Below, piece by piece: positions 1 through 29,793 of a stretch of 64,000 nucleotides of DNA (positions are counted from its first letter, which is position 1; each line of letters opens with the position of its first letter). Location: the NCBI GenBank assembly GCA_963669155.1, contig OZ022580.1, positions 26,600,894 through 26,664,893 of the forward strand, read 5' to 3'. The DNA comes from Arbacia lixula. Its lineage: Eukaryota > Echinodermata > Echinoidea > Arbacioida > Arbaciidae. Both the position numbers and the translations under genes were made by a program. The notes below the pieces were generated by a model. That model made no database searches. It had not been told where the DNA came from and was given only the letters and a program-made list of their open reading frames with translations.

Positions 1-1340
1 GTGAATGGTATTTTGCTAGTTATTTACTGAAGAGTTAATTGACAGTGATCTCATTTGGTATTTAAAAAAAATCACAAAATATATTGGGATCTACACTATC
101 AGAATAATACATCTAAATTCGTGTCCCCAGCCTTGTAACACTCACATTAGCCAGGGCTAGCCGCCCGCTGGCAGCAGCATTGCCCTAGCTAGTGCTATGC
201 CTAATTCAAATTTATGATGGAAGCGATAAATTGAGAAAAAAAATGAATTTATATTACCGTGTAGGTCCGCCCGATACTTCAGCCATTCTCAGCCTTCTTC
301 ACTGAGAATTAGCAGTGGCGTAATAACTAATAAGCTAATCATTTGAGGGGGCAAGACAGCCGCATAGACTAGCTATGTCTTGGCATATCGGGCATTATTT
401 CTAAGTGAGAGCGACTTCGCTCCACCTTTGATCCACCTATTTCTTAGCCCTGTCTAAATTACCTCTAACCAAATAGAAACAAGTGTGAACAAAACCTGGT
501 CGAAAAATCAAATAGTTAAGAAACAGATTATGATAGAAATCATTCAGATTCCCTATTGGATATGATTAAGATATGTAGAGAATATCTCGAGTAATGCTAA
601 ATATGTTATTCGTGTATAAATGGCTAGTTATGTTACTCATTTTGAGTCTGTTTAACATACATTGCGAGACAAACGATTATCACTAGCCAATATCTCGAAT
701 TATTGTAAAAAGGAAAAGAAAACAGAAGGTGCTATCATTGGGTTCAAAACTAACTTGATTGAAAAAGGAGAGAGGAGTACCCGATATATTTTGAATTTGG
801 AAAAGATAAATCATCGACAAAAACAATGACAAAAATTTATAATGAGAAGGAAAAAATTATCAAAGCTACAAAAGATGTTATTCAATCAAGAATTACTCCG
901 AGTCAATGTTTAAGTCTTCTGATCCCCCAGTTATAGTTTGCCCTTGGAATGTGAAACTAAATATTTTCTTTATTAGAAAAATAAAAGAATTCATGAATAC
1001 AACATAATTATAACAGGAAAGCCGTCGGTTACCTGGAAGTTCAGTCGGAAAACATGGATTGCATGTACGCATTTTACCACACAAACATGATTTACGATGT
1101 GATCTTATTAGCACCTACCATGCCTACTGGGGAGTTATCTACTATCCACGAACGTACACTCTGTTAGTGAATGTGACAGGTTAGAAGGTAGATTATCGTG
1201 TGAGCGGGGTGAATCTTACCGGTCTCGCTGCTTCGGACTGGCCTGGCCTCTCACGATGGAAGCTGAACAGACAGTGAGTCGGGACGGAGGGATTCCTTCA
1301 CATGCTTGAGGAGCCACGCCGAAAACCTTTACATTGATCA
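1..1340. other. No gene seen
   Basis: AT-rich sequence with short unsupported frames only. A small palindromic GGGCTAGCC region near 150-200 is the only structure noted. Confidence 0.6.
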
Positions 1341-1923
1341 CTGTTGATTCGTGGCTCAGCAAATGATGTCATACCCACATCCAGACATACATACAAACAC
1401 ACGTACAACAGGCGCACGCAAACTCACATTGTACATATAAACACACTACACACGCAGATACATATTTCTGTACACACACATACAGAAACACATTCGCACA
1501 TATACAAATATATACACACATTTCACACGCGCACACATCTTTTTTCACAGATCTGTACATTTTTTATAGTGATTTAGTTCTTATAAAATAACGTCATTTT
1601 TGTACAAAGGTAAACATTTTCTAGCAAAACACAATTGACCAGAAATATTAATTAATTACGGGTTTTTCTTTACTCCTTTGAATTTCGAATTGTATCAGTT
1701 GACCTTTACAACCTATTACAATCTAAATCTTTTCTTTTACTCTTTTCAATAAATCCTTCAATTTAAGGAATGTTCACAAACGTTATTTCTAATAACCTAC
1801 ATATATACGCAATCATAAAATAACCAAAAAGTGAACCTTTACACAGAATTATGCAATGAATGGAATAAAATTAAACCCCATGAAATAGGCCTACCCCCGC
1901 GCACTTCAACCCCCCCCCCGATA

Positions 1924-1926
<3 letters not shown>

Positions 1927-1988
<62 letters not shown>

Positions 1989-2015
1989 CACACACACACG
2001 CACACACACACACAT
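1927..2015. repeat. (CA)n microsatellite
   Basis: Nearly pure CA/CGCA dinucleotide run followed by a short (TA)n. Looser CA-rich sequence spans 1380-1545 and 2219-2250; the open frames there are repeat artefacts. Confidence 0.9.
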
Positions 2016-2709
2016 ATATATATATCTAATCATGCATACACGCTCACTCACTCATTCACGCTCACACCATTCATTGGTAACTTACTCACATTCCAAAGGA
2101 GATAAAGTATATTCTAAGGCAAACTTTTCAGCAGTGCATCACAAAAGAAAATGGAAAAAGAATGTACGGAAAAGGAATTGGAAACGGAAGAGGAATTGTA
2201 AGGAATTGTAGGGATAAGACACACACAGACACACACACACAGCCACACACATTCACTTCCCTCTTCCCATTTTTTTCTCCCTTTCACATTTCTTTTTTCC
2301 CCTTACTCCGCCACTCTGATCTTTGCTTGGTTATATGATGTCACATGATATATTTTAATGCTCCTTTGTTAATGTTTAGTTCCTTTAGAGAGCACCATCT
2401 AATTGGCCATCAATGCCGTCAAGAGTCAGGATTGGTATCTATCGAGGACTAATCCAGATTAAGAACAGAAAATACAATGAACATGGAATCCATTCCGTTG
2501 GGCGAGGTTGCAATAGGATTAGGGTGAGCCGAAACCAGTTACCGTTGACACGGGGATTTCAGAAGACATCACTGCATTGTGTGCCCGGATTAACTGCTGC
2601 TCAGTTGTGTGTTGTGTGTATTTGTTAAGAATAAAGTCACATGTGGCAAACCAAGCGTTAACTGGCTACTCGCTGTGCACCAGTGCTTCTTCTTCTTCTT
2701 TAATATAAC

Positions 2710-3434
2710 CAGGGATATGTTATGGAAGGATATGAAACAACATTCTTTCTTTGAGCCCATGCGTGGCACCGCCGAAAAATTGCGTGGTCTCAGCATGTGC
2801 TTTTCACGTGTTTTAACAATAACGAACACGATTGCCTAGCAACGGTTTCTCAGAGAGAACAAAAGAAATGTAGAGTCTTATTTCGCTTGTCCACTTCTGT
2901 TGGATTGCATCAATACTTTTGTGAGGAAAAGCGATATCAGCGAACAAAAATAAACAGTTTTTTAAAGTAAAATATCTCATTTGCACGCAAATTCACGCAA
3001 ACTCTGTTAATGAAAATAAGCAGCTTAATATATGATTTTGATAATGATTGAATCCGACATTTCCGGAAATCTCCGGAAAGTGAAGAAATTTGTTAATTAT
3101 GCAAGTAAGAATATTATCTTATATCTCCGTTTGTGCATCATTCAACAATTATTTAGAAGAAAAACGAATACAGGATCTTTAGAGGTGTTGCCCCTTAACT
3201 TTCTTGAAAATTACAAAAAAATGTGATAAGAAACACAGCTTCGAGAAACAAAACAGGCAATTAAAGATACTGCTTTCCAAGTTGACGATAGCAAAATGAC
3301 GGTGCCGCGCATGGGACTTCAGAGCATTGCAGTGATTGTGGAATGCTTTTGACATTCATTAGCACGCTTTAGTATCCATACAGATGTTTGAATATATTAT
3401 GGTTGAGTTGTCCCTCCTTCCTAACACATCCCTG
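2710..3434 (+). mobile_element. TIR transposon family T7, copy 1 (725 bp)
   Basis: It starts CAGGGATATGTTATGGAAGG and ends CTTCCTAACACATCCCTG, imperfect inverted termini. It is flanked by ATATAAC on both sides (2703-2709 and 3435-3441), a 7-bp target duplication. It holds no coding capacity and belongs to the subfamily of copy 3. Confidence 0.85.
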
Positions 3435-3441
3435 ATATAAC

Positions 3442-5775
3442 ACTGTCGGTTGCCGATCAAATTGCTAACGAATGTTTCCAGGTCGTGTGATTAAATGTTA
3501 GAAGTGCTCAGCTAAGTGCAGACAAGCGTTGTAGCTCGAGGTAACCGTAAATAACGATTATCCACTCCCTTTCAATAAATGAATAAATAAAGAGTATTTA
3601 AGGTTCTCTATAAGGATCTACATAATCCCTGTTGCTCTATCTTCTACATTCCTTAGAAGTAAGGGAATTATCCACCAAAGATCACCCCATTTACCTTGTG
3701 CTGTGAGTGATATAATCTTTAGAGGTGGGTTCAACACAAATATCGTATTGCCGACGAGAATAGCAGAACTTCCTATTTCCGCATAATGTACAAATATATC
3801 TATTCAAATAAATCACAAGATTCAAGATTCAAGATTTATTTCCAATACAAAAATCGCACTACATTAAAATATGGCTATTAAAGGAAACATATGAGAAAAT
3901 CAATACATTTGAAGCTTTTAAAAAGTTTTACAAAGTGTAATACATTATGTGCACGATCAGTATTTCATAGTTTATCGGATTGGACAATGGACTGAAATGA
4001 AAAGCCCAATGGCTTGAAAAAATTGTTCAGTCCGATATGGTACATGGCATTAAATTGTTGGGTTATTGGCTATGTATAACACTATTAATACAAAAGAATA
4101 CATATCTATTAAACCTACCTATGAATTACAAGAATCTGAGGTTACGTCCTCCTGTTCTACCCACCCCCCCCCCCCCTCCCAGCCTAGTTACAGATCGTAC
4201 TTTGATAACAGCGCCAGTATATCTAAAGTAATATCATTCGATGAATAAAAGAACGATAGGAAATCAAACTTTGAAATCGTACACCTATCTCAAAATCAAG
4301 TATATGTGAGAAGCAACTTTTTTTTCGAACAGTTTTAAATGAAAATAATGAAGAACACACTTTGGTCTCTGTTGTCAGAGTGTATCATACGTTTGGACCG
4401 CTGTGCCTTATTGATTTTGATTTATGTGTTGGAATGGTCTTTGGGTTACGTAAATGAAAATAGTTTTCATTTCGGGTATTATATAGATGTAAATCGAAAT
4501 TTCGTTTAAACATTGGTGTGAAATCCCTTAAAAGACAACCGTGTCGACAAAACAAAATGGCTATATAGAAACGTCTAATGGAATCTAAAGGGAATATCTA
4601 TATATACAATATACTTTACAATATAGCATCGCTTTGATTAATCAACAATGTAATGCACTTACGTCAAGAAGTATTAATATTCCAGCAAGTAACATTACCA
4701 TATCTTTAATTTCGCTTTCTCCCTCTCTCCCTACCGTAGCCCTACTTATCCCTTTTTCAACTTGTAAAAATCTTTGACAGCACAACAAAAATCATTCAAA
4801 GTGTCAATATCAATTGAAATTCATTTGAAGCTTTAATGTACTGGCAAAATATATTCATAAAGTATTGCATTTATATAAAGATCTCTCATCATTTCTTTAC
4901 CAAAATCATGCTGTTCGAATAAAGCGAAAATATACTCAGTCCACTGGACTTTGTAAGTACTTTTATGACACTTATTGCTAAACAATTGTGTTCAATAACA
5001 GGTATATCAGAGCGGCATATCATTTTAAGCATAATACAAAATGCATGAGTTCTAAGCGTGTGATTTGGGTATGATTTCACTACTACGTCATTCACCAACA
5101 TATATATATAAGCATACATATAGGCAGAAAAACATAAAGATAACTTTGACAATCTGTTTGCAGCTCATTTGGAATGAAATCCATTTTGTAGCATGTAAGT
5201 GAAACAGCCATGGCACTGAAAAAAGAGATATTAACCACCATCCATTAATATGAAATAGTTAAGTGTTGCTCAACTAGGACATGCGATTGCAAGCCAGTGT
5301 GAGATGAATTACCTCTAACATATGACCTGAGATGAATTGAAGTGATAATCGAATGTTACAGGTGCAAAATAAATGAAGATTACAATTAATGTATATTTTA
5401 CAAAAAATACATGTACTGTTATATAGTATATAGACATCATTTTTAGCAGAGGTAAACACTGCCCAGACATCATAGTCCCGTAACCACTCGTACAGTATCG
5501 AACCAGTTTGATTAATTCCGATCCTCAACATTGCTCCCCCCCCCCCCCATCACACATTGCTTCTCTATCACATCTCAGACTTTCTTGAAAGTGACTATGT
5601 TACGGGACTATGGGTTAGATATTGTAGATGACTGACTAATAGCAAAGACGTAGAGACCCTAATGACGTGTTGATGCTCTACTCCTCATCGTATTTGGTAG
5701 GAGAGTGGATCTGTTTATAGCGTGTCCACTTGTCTTGTCCGACCCTGCAGAAAAAAATAAAAATGATATAATTAC
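3442..5775. other. No gene seen
   Basis: AT-rich, with C-runs at about 4162 and 5537 and a tandem TTCAAGATTCAAGATTTATT at 3820-3840 of the kind that ends some LINE or SINE copies. No supported coding region. Confidence 0.6.
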
Positions 5776-5967
5776 GGTCACAGCTCGATATTCCGAAGAT
5801 TCGTTTATTCCGAAGGTTCGTTATTCCGAAGGTTCGTTATTCCGAAACACGTAAATTGCCTATACCTCTATGCTCGTTAGTCCGGAAACGAAGAAGGGTT
5901 CGTTAATCCGAGTATTTGTAGCGTAGAATTCGGAATAACGAACCTTCGGAATAACGAGTGCTTCCCA
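5776..5967. repeat. Inverted-repeat MITE with TTCCGAAGGTTCG ends, copy 1
   Basis: Tandem ATTCCGAAGGTTCGTT units at the left end and TTCGGAATAACGAACC units at the right form a short-loop hairpin. It closely resembles 37930-38118. Confidence 0.8.
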
Positions 5968-6598
5968 TAATTACGTGTGAGGATCATGGGGAAAACAAAC
6001 AAAAGATGCAAATGAGGAAAATAAAAAGAACAAGACGAAATAAACGAAATCACTGGTAATAAAATGATACATACATGATGGTGGACATGGAATATGAAAA
6101 AGACAGTAAAAATAAACACGTGAAATGAATTCAAGGTAAGTCATATGTTTGTTATAAGGAACACATAACCTTGGAACAACTGTTAACGATTTGCATTTAG
6201 TAATGATTTATTTCATTGTAATTAGACACCTATTCCATTCATTCAACTTATTCCATTAGTCACAATTTTCCACTAGGAGCTTGTTTGCAGCCGAAGTCGA
6301 GAATCTAATTGCATGCTAGTAATCATGTTAATAGAGAGTCGAGTCCATCTTCCCTCTTAACCCGTTACAAAGGCTGCTTTGTAGGATTGTGTTTATTAAT
6401 GGTAACATAATTTATTACGTCAATTTACCCTTGCAAAAGCAGTGTGAGAAAGATTAATCCAAGCCATTGACCTTGCATATCTGACGTTTACACGTAATCT
6501 ACAACAGACATGACAGAATCACAAGAAGGAGCTTCTCGTATTGAGCATATGATCCGAGTTTGCTTGACCTTTGAATTGAAACAAGCTTGACACCTGAA

Positions 6599-6977
6599 TT
6601 TAAAGGGAATATACTGTACTGGGAAGACAAAAAAGGCTTCAAATGTAATTGTTAGCATTCTTCTTGCCAACGGTCTTAAATTCATGTATTGTCCATTTTA
6701 GAAGCTTCCTGAAAGTTATTTGCCCTCAAATGATCTACATTTGGAGTAATGAGTGATTAAATCACAAATCCTCAAAATGTTCGGGCCCAACATTTTGAGG
6801 ATTTAATCATTAATAATTAATTACTCCACATGTGGATCATTTGAGGGCAAATAACTTTCAGCAAGCTTCTAAAATAGACAATACATGAATTTAAAACCAT
6901 TGGCAGGAAGATTGCTAACAATTACATGTAAATTTTGAAGGCTTTTTTGCCTTCCCAGTACAGTATATGCCCTTTAA
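6599..6977. repeat. Near-perfect ~190-bp-arm palindrome (foldback element)
   Basis: The left arm (about 6599-6784) and right arm (about 6785-6977) are inverted copies meeting at CGGGCCC. Matching stretches include TTTGCCCTCAAATGATC against GATCATTTGAGGGCAAA. It lies about 150 bp beyond the last recognised exon of the mosaic gene. A MITE with no loop is likely. Confidence 0.85.
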
Positions 6978-7131
6978 TCAGGAGCATTCGATCGTAGTTT
7001 CTAATAGCTGCACCAGCTATCCTTAAAATCAGTTGCAGTTGCAGTTGATATATTCTTGCCCAAATTGATGAGAGAACTAAAGTGGTAGTAGACTTCGAAC
7101 GACAGTTGCATGATCTTAACATGCTACGGGT

Positions 7132-22847
<15,716 letters not shown>

Positions 22848-23204
22848 CTCCGTGTCTGATACTCGTAATGCCTGAAAACAACAAATGTAATAAAACATGT
22901 GTAGATGAATATATAGCCTACTGCTATGCATTTGACAAAGCGGCATTCATCACCCGAGGTCGTCGTGTGCATGAGGAAATGGTTCTTGTTGTGAAGTATA
23001 AAACCAACTGTATATATCACTTAGAAGAGAGCATGGTTTCTCGTGAAGGAGCTCTGTAATAATGCCATGTATGAAACAGATAAATTGTCCAAAGTGTCAT
23101 TTGGAATTGAAAATATAAATTCATTAAAGAATGACAGACGTGAAGAAGGAGAAAATCACAATAATCTATAAATCATGATTCACTACGTAAGGCAAACACT
23201 TTTA

Positions 23205-24300
23205 TTAGGTGGTCTGTCGTAATCGACAGATCACCTTGTAATTTCGTTAGAATTTTCTTTATTCTTTATTTTTATTCCATTCCCCCACTTTTTTGTGCCA
23301 TCTACATCTCAACAATGCATGTGCCATGTTTAATAAAAATTTCATCGTGTATATAATATATATATATGAACTTGTAATTGCGATATTTTTCAAGGTCATG
23401 GCATAACCGTGACGTTATCTACGAGCAATTTAATGAAAATCTAATATTAGATATATCTCTAGAACTTATTATCTATAGCTAATGAAAATTTACTGATAAG
23501 ATTAATGATAAGACAATTAATTTTAATGGATAAAGACGCACGCGTACGCGTACGTTAGTGCAATAACGTGCACGCAAAATTTTAAAATGCTCCAAATCAA
23601 TTAGAAATCGTAATGCACATGTTTCAGTACATTTCAAGCATTTCAAAAATCTCCGCGCGTGCGCGCGCGTTCGTGCGTTTTTCGATTTAACGCGAACGCA
23701 ACGTCAAAATTATTTTTTTTTACTAGTTTCATGTCTCTGACACTACATACATCACATCCTGTTATTTTGAGCTATTTCCATGCAATAACAAGGTCATGCA
23801 AAGTACAAAGTCTTTGCGTGCGTCAATACGTTTTTGTGTGCAAATGTTGCAAAAAAACATGACTATCTTTAATGAGCCATAGCTCCTTAGAATGGCTGGT
23901 GACCCCCATTTTTTCATATTCTGAACGATTATGAAATGTAGATGCGATTTCATGTCTTACCATGTCCTCAAGTACATCTTCAAATGGCCATAGCTCCTCA
24001 GAATGGCTAGTGAACCCCATTTTTTTTTCAATATTCTGAAAGACTGTGATGTGTAGATGTGATGTCATGATTCATTATGTCGTCATGTACATCGTAACGT
24101 CATTATATTGCCAAATATTACCCGCTTGAGTGTATTTTAGTAAAATCCTCGATCAATTTCCACCCAATTTTCAGTATGTTGCGCCTTGGACATTGCTCTA
24201 TGGTAAAAATGCCTTTATACAAATTTGGATTACATCATCATGGTGTAAATTTTGATTAAAATCATTATGTCAAATTCTCACATAAAATTATTTACGTGTA
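23205..24300 (+). repeat. Dispersed AT-rich repeat R2, uninterrupted copy
   Basis: It begins near the palindrome GTGGTCTGTCGTAATCGACA. Recognisable parts recur at 26850-27196, 27921-28100, 28780-29000 and 56580-56940, for example the GCCATAGCTCCTTAGAATGG segment. No open frame is shared between copies, so it looks non-coding. Confidence 0.6.
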
Positions 24301-24696
24301 ATGTCTATGAGAGACACACGTGCCACACAAAGGGTTGATTATATGTTGTTATAGCACATACATGTGACCATTTAGGCAAGTCTCTTTCGTGAGTGCTGCC
24401 TTTGATTTATAATGAACAGATGGTGTCACCATGGTGTCATTATTCATTGATGTACTTGTACTGTATTTTTTTATTTTTTTTTTATCGCATGCTCGTGCGT
24501 ACAGACTTTGGGGGTAGGCCTAACATCTTTTGTACATGTTGACAATAATCATTTCATTGCACTCACGCGGAGGTAATCTGCAATGAATGTTACGCATTTC
24601 TAACCGGATTTATCATCAATACAAAATTGGGAGTAAAACGCGGCAATAATGCAAAGTGTCAATAAGTCGTTTTCCTTAAGTATGTAAAATATTCCC

Positions 24697-25855
24697 CCGA
24701 ACTGCCTTGTGACGCGTTTTTTTTTTTTTACTTCACCTGTATTTCGTGATTCAATTTCAATGGATGGAACGCACTCTAAATATATCAGTTGTTGCTTCTC
24801 GGACAAAACTCAGACAAGCTTTGGGGTTACCATTAGTAACCTATTGTTTGATCGATGTAAAGAGTTATATTTAGCATATTTAACGAGAATTGTCTATTTA
24901 GTGAAAGGCGTTCTTTGAAACACAATGTGGAATGCACAGATAACGGCAGCCTCCAAGAGGTACCGTGGGTGGTTGTAGTACTACATCCACACACTGCCTC
25001 TTGGAGAAAGAAAATAAGAAAGTAGTCTGATTTGTACTTGCATTAATATCATCATATGGAATATTTTCCAGCATATTTTGAATCATGAAATGATAAAAAG
25101 AAAACACTTGGAATTCATGCAATGGCTGTTTCGTCCTATATCTGGCAAAACTTTTCAGCACATACATTCATAGGCTACTAATGATATCAGCATGAAAATG
25201 AAAAATAACAATGATTTCTATCGTGTCGATCCATGCAGCTATGACAAAATATAGAACTTTGAGGACAACTTTGCAGTATTTGCGCAGCATGATTACTCAT
25301 CGTAGTTATAATCATCAGTTTCAAGGTAAGCACGAGAGTAAAAATCTTTTTGACACTTTTGAGAAATAATAACAAATAAGTTACAGCTCAAATGAAGCTG
25401 AAATTGACACACCATGAAGACAAATGTTGGCACATTTGTGAAATGTTTTGTGTATCAGATAACGAATTCAGAACGTAACGTTGACCATTGTGTATCACAA
25501 CTGTCCATCCACTGGCAACTGGCTTCAGAGTGTCATTTGTAATCATTCATGTTGTTTCTGATAGAAAAGAGGTTGTGAGTTGACACGCGTGATGCACAAT
25601 AACCATTGAAATGTTCTGTATGGATATGTGCCACGCTGTTGTTCAATACTGCTGGCCAAACTCTGTGTCTGATACATACTAATAGACCATTTTCGTAATG
25701 TATGCACATTTATGTACGTCGTTCAAACAATGTGTTACTGATGGTAACCCCAAAGTGTGTCCAAGGTTTTTCCATCCAATGAAACTGAATCACGAAATAC
25801 AGGTGAATGTAGCAGCGCGTCACTAGGCAGTTATGGCGAAAGTTGTGAATAAATT
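24697..25855. mobile_element. Inverted-repeat element with ~140-170-bp arms
   Basis: Arm 24697-24870 (CTTCACCTGTATTTCGTGAT, TTTGGGGTTACCAT) has an inverted copy at about 25715-25855 (ATCACGAAATACAGGTGAA, ATGGTAACCCCAAA). The 0.85-kb centre has no convincing ORF. Probably a foldback or MITE-like transposon. Confidence 0.6.
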
Positions 25856-26075
25856 ACGAAAAAGGATTATTTTCCCTTTCTTGATTAGACGGATCGAATT
25901 CCTATTGTAAAGCCAAGACATCAGCGCTTCATATGAGTGTTAATATGATCGATCATTATTCACGGTAAAATCTAATTCGTGTTTTTTATTCACAATCTAC
26001 TTCGATACCGACATAATTGTGACACATAACTCAAACATGAATATTTTATGAAGGTGAAATTTTGATACATCAAAC

Positions 26076-26798
26076 CAGGGATGTGTTATGGAAGGATATG
26101 AAGCAACTTTCTTCCTTTGAACCCATGTGCCAAGCCGCTGAAAAGTTATGTGTTCTCAACAGGTGCTTTTCAGGTGTTTGAACAATTATGAATATGATTG
26201 TGTGGCAACGGCTTCTCAGAGAGAACAAAAGAAATGTACAGTCTCATTTCGCTTGTCCCGTTCTGTTAATAGCATTAATACTTCCATGAGCATAACGGGT
26301 ATCAGCAAACACAAATAAACAAGTTTTTCAAGTGAAATATCTCTGTTTCACGCAAACACACACAAACGCCGTTAATGATAATACACAGCTTAATATATCA
26401 TTTTGAGAATTGTTGAATCCCCCAAATGCACAAGTTGTCGGAAAGTGAAGAAATTGGCCAATTTTGTAAGTAATACAAATAGCTTATTTGTCCGATTTTT
26501 AATGATTCCTCAATACTTTTCGAAACAAAAGCAGAGTAAAGGATCTGTCATTATCAGCCTTTAACTTCCTTAAAGTTTGCAAACAAATTTGTCAAAAACA
26601 AAACGTCTACAGACAAATGAGAAAATAAAGAAATTTCTTTTCAAGTTGACATCAGCTAAATGTCGGCACGGCACATGGAACCTCAAAGCAATTTCATGAT
26701 AATGGAATGCTTTTGACATTCATGAGCACGCTTTAGAACCCATACAGATATTCGAATATATTATGCTCGAGTTTCTACTCCTTCGTAACACCTCCCTG
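26076..26798 (+). mobile_element. TIR transposon family T7, copy 2 (723 bp)
   Basis: Starts CAGGGATGTGTTATGGAAGG, ends CCTTCGTAACACCTCCCTG, with exact 7-bp duplication ATCAAAC (26069-26075 and 26799-26805). It belongs to a second subfamily together with copies 4 and 5. No coding capacity. Confidence 0.85.
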
Positions 26799-26849
26799 AT
26801 CAAACTTGGATATACCTAATTCATGTAAGTTAGAATAAGTGAACTGAAT

Positions 26850-28100
26850 TTTTCAGGGTCTTGACATGACCTTGACGTCATCTACAAGTAATTAAATGAA
26901 AATCTATTATCTATTCCTCAAGATCTGATCATCTATAGCTAATGAAATTTGACATGATTAAGTTAATGAAAAGACAATTAATTTAAATGAATTTAAATTT
27001 AAATGCTCTAAATCAATTGGAAATTGTTTTGCATATGTTTTAGGCCATTTAAAGCATTTCAAACATTTCCGCGGGTGCGAGCGCGTCCGCACGTTTTTTT
27101 TTTCGTGCGTTACAAAAAAAAATCAACGTCAGAATTCCATTCTTTTACTGAAATAATGTTTCTGACACTACACATACTGTATCCTCTCATTTTGAGCAGG
27201 GATGTGTTATGGAAGGATATGAAACAACTTTCTTTCTTTGAACCCATGCGTGCCACCGCCGAAAAATTATGTGGTCTCAGCATGTGCTCTTCAGGTGTTT
27301 TAACAATAACGAACATGATTGCGTAGCAACGGTTTCTCAGAGAGAACAAAAGAAATGTAGAGTTTTATTACGCTTGTCCAGTTCTGTTGGATTGCATCAA
27401 TACTTTTGTGAGGAAAAGAGATATCAGCGAACAAAAATAAACAGTTTTTCTAGTAAAGTATCTCAGCTGCACGCAAATGCACGCAAACTCTGTTAATGGA
27501 AATAAACAGCTTAAGATATGATTTTGATAATGATTAAATCCCACATTTGCGGAAATCTGCGGAAAGTGCAGAAATTTGTAAATTGTGTTAGTAAGAATAT
27601 TATCTTATATCTCCGTTCGTGCATCATTCAACAATTATTCAGAAGAAAACCGAGCACAGGATCTTTAGTGGTGTCGTCCTTAATTTTCTTGAAAATTGCA
27701 AAATAATGTGATAAGAAACACAGCTTCGAGAGACAAAATAAGGAATTAAAGATATTGCTTTCCAAGTTAACTACAGCTAAATGTCGGTGGCGCGCATGGG
27801 ACATCAAAGCATTGTAGAGATTGTGGAATGCTTTTAACATTCATTAGCACGCTTATAGTATGTTGTTGAATGTTTGAATATATTATGCTCGAGTTGTCCC
27901 TCCTTCCTAACACATCCCTGTTTTAATCCATGTAAATGCAATAATAAGATCGTTCGGGTGCGTCAAAGTTGAAAGTCCGGGCGTGTGTCTATGCTTTTCT
28001 GTGTGCAAATATTGTAAAAAAAAAACATGGCTATCTTCAATCGGCCATAGCTCATCAGAATGGTTGGTGACCCCAAGGATGTTTAAGTACATGGTTATCC
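26850..28100 (+). repeat. Dispersed repeat R2, copy interrupted by T7 copy 3
   Basis: The left part (26850-27196) matches 23385-23775 and the right part (27921-28100) matches 23775-23910. The T7 element sits between them. Confidence 0.6.
27197..27920 (+). mobile_element. TIR transposon family T7, copy 3, inserted in a dispersed repeat
   Basis: The termini match copy 1. Flanks TTTTGAG and TTTTAAT are an imperfect 7-bp duplication. The host sequence on both sides belongs to the dispersed repeat that is uninterrupted at about 23.76 kb, so the insertion is younger than that repeat copy. Confidence 0.82.
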
Positions 28101-28779
28101 AGCTGCCGTTTAATTAATGCAGATTAATGGTATTATTCTTCTAGTCACAAAAGAACGCTTTACAAAGATTTCTCTTTGATCTCCCATGTTCGAATCCGCC
28201 TATTCTCTGGATGAGTTTTGCCTGGATTTGACGTATATACAAAATGGGATGCACAGGAGAATTTGGGGGAATATCCTCACCCCAGATGCTTGCGCAGTTG
28301 TTACATGTAATACCTACGATGCATCTATGAAGATTCAATCGAGGAATATTGTTACAATATGGCAAAAAGATTCTTAACGTGATATCAAGTTGCAGTATAA
28401 AAGTCTCAATTTCACAATGTTCCGCATCATATTCCATGAAATTGCATGAAATGTTATTTTCAGATAATTTCCTTTCACACAAGTAACATGAAAAACGTGC
28501 CCAGCCGCGCGCAAGCTAGTATTTCCAGCTCAAAAACTATCAAATTTCATATTCGCTTGTTCTTTTTAACAACATAACAAGCACTTAGTGACAAAATCAA
28601 AACTTCAGCAGTGAAAGCTGAAATGTATGCATGTATAGGAATGCGTATGACCTATTATGAAATCGAGGTGAACGTGACGCAATTACGTATGCATCATAAT
28701 GTTAAGAGCAGCTGCTGGTCATGAATAATAAGTGGCGGAATCAAACCTTGTTCAAAGGGATAGATATCCACGCGCTTAA

Positions 28780-29000
28780 ACATCCTTGGTGATCCCCATT
28801 ATTCTGAAAGAGTGTAAATGTGTAGGTTTTATCTCCTGTCTCAATTTATCGGTAAGTACATCGTGACTTTATATTGCCATATGAATAGAAAAAAATGAAC
28901 TGTCATGCATGACATGAAATTCTTTAAGCGTATCTGAGAAGTCCTGTATCATTTTTCCTCTATATGTCTATATTTTACGCATTGATGACTATTTTGTAGA
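28780..29000 (+). repeat. Dispersed repeat R2, short partial copy
   Basis: GTGATCCCCATTATTCTGAA and the following GTAAGTACATCGTGAC segment match the inner part of the 23.9-24.1 kb copy. Confidence 0.5.
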
Positions 29001-29404
29001 GAACCTATTTTTCATCTATTAAACAAATACATGCAGCATTTGCTCCATCAGAAGACGTGATTTCAGACGTGAACGAAATAAGACCTTGGTTTTTTTTCAG
29101 ACAGTACGCCAGACCTGTTTCATAATAACTGTTTGCCAATCACACGCGTATGTAAACATTTTGTAGTATATCAGAGGCGACTTGACAATGGCTCGTCTCT
29201 TCAGAAGATTCGGCCTCTTGTCTGCCTCACTTGAAGGTTATAACACAATGATATAGCAGGGTATAAGTTATGGGAATTGATATGCTCAGTTTTTCTATCT
29301 ATATATACATAAAAAGAAAAATTAGTTGGTGAGAAAACAGTATCTCGTTATGATAACCATGGACATTTCAAGGGGACGTGAAGGTGCGACATGTCACGTG
29401 ACTA

Positions 29405-29425
29405 CCCCCCCCCCCCCGACGACCC

Positions 29426-29456
<31 letters not shown>

Positions 29457-29457
29457 A
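29405..29457. repeat. C-run followed by (CA)n
   Basis: Two long C homopolymers separated by GACGA, then ACACAC. Exact length is likely unreliable in assembly. Confidence 0.85.
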
Positions 29458-29793
29458 AGCAAACAACTAGTATTATAATTCTGTGTTGTTTTGAGGTATA
29501 TCACATGGCCGGGGCCTACAATTTGGGCACTAAAAGCAGCTCAGTACCATAGGAATAAAGTTGATTGGCTTTCTATTACAGGCAATATGACAGAGGCAGA
29601 ATACCGTCGGTTGTTGTATTGAAGTAAATTCAGGTTAATAACATATCATTGTGGTTTTTGTTGTTGTCAAAGATGTGGAGCATAGCATGTGAGGACTTAC
29701 AAAAACACCACAAGGTCATGATATATCATAATCACGGAGAATTTAATATGTTTGTTTACCATGGTCACATTTCATATGATCCTAGGAGAAGTA

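Noticed and set aside
1831..2211. Long open frames over the CA repeats (His/Thr-rich)
   Set aside because: Frames stay open only because the dinucleotide repeat lacks stops; no splice or domain support.
28141..28482. 113-codon minus-strand frame
   Set aside because: No recognisable domain, flanked by dispersed repeats, and average composition; length is within chance for this window.
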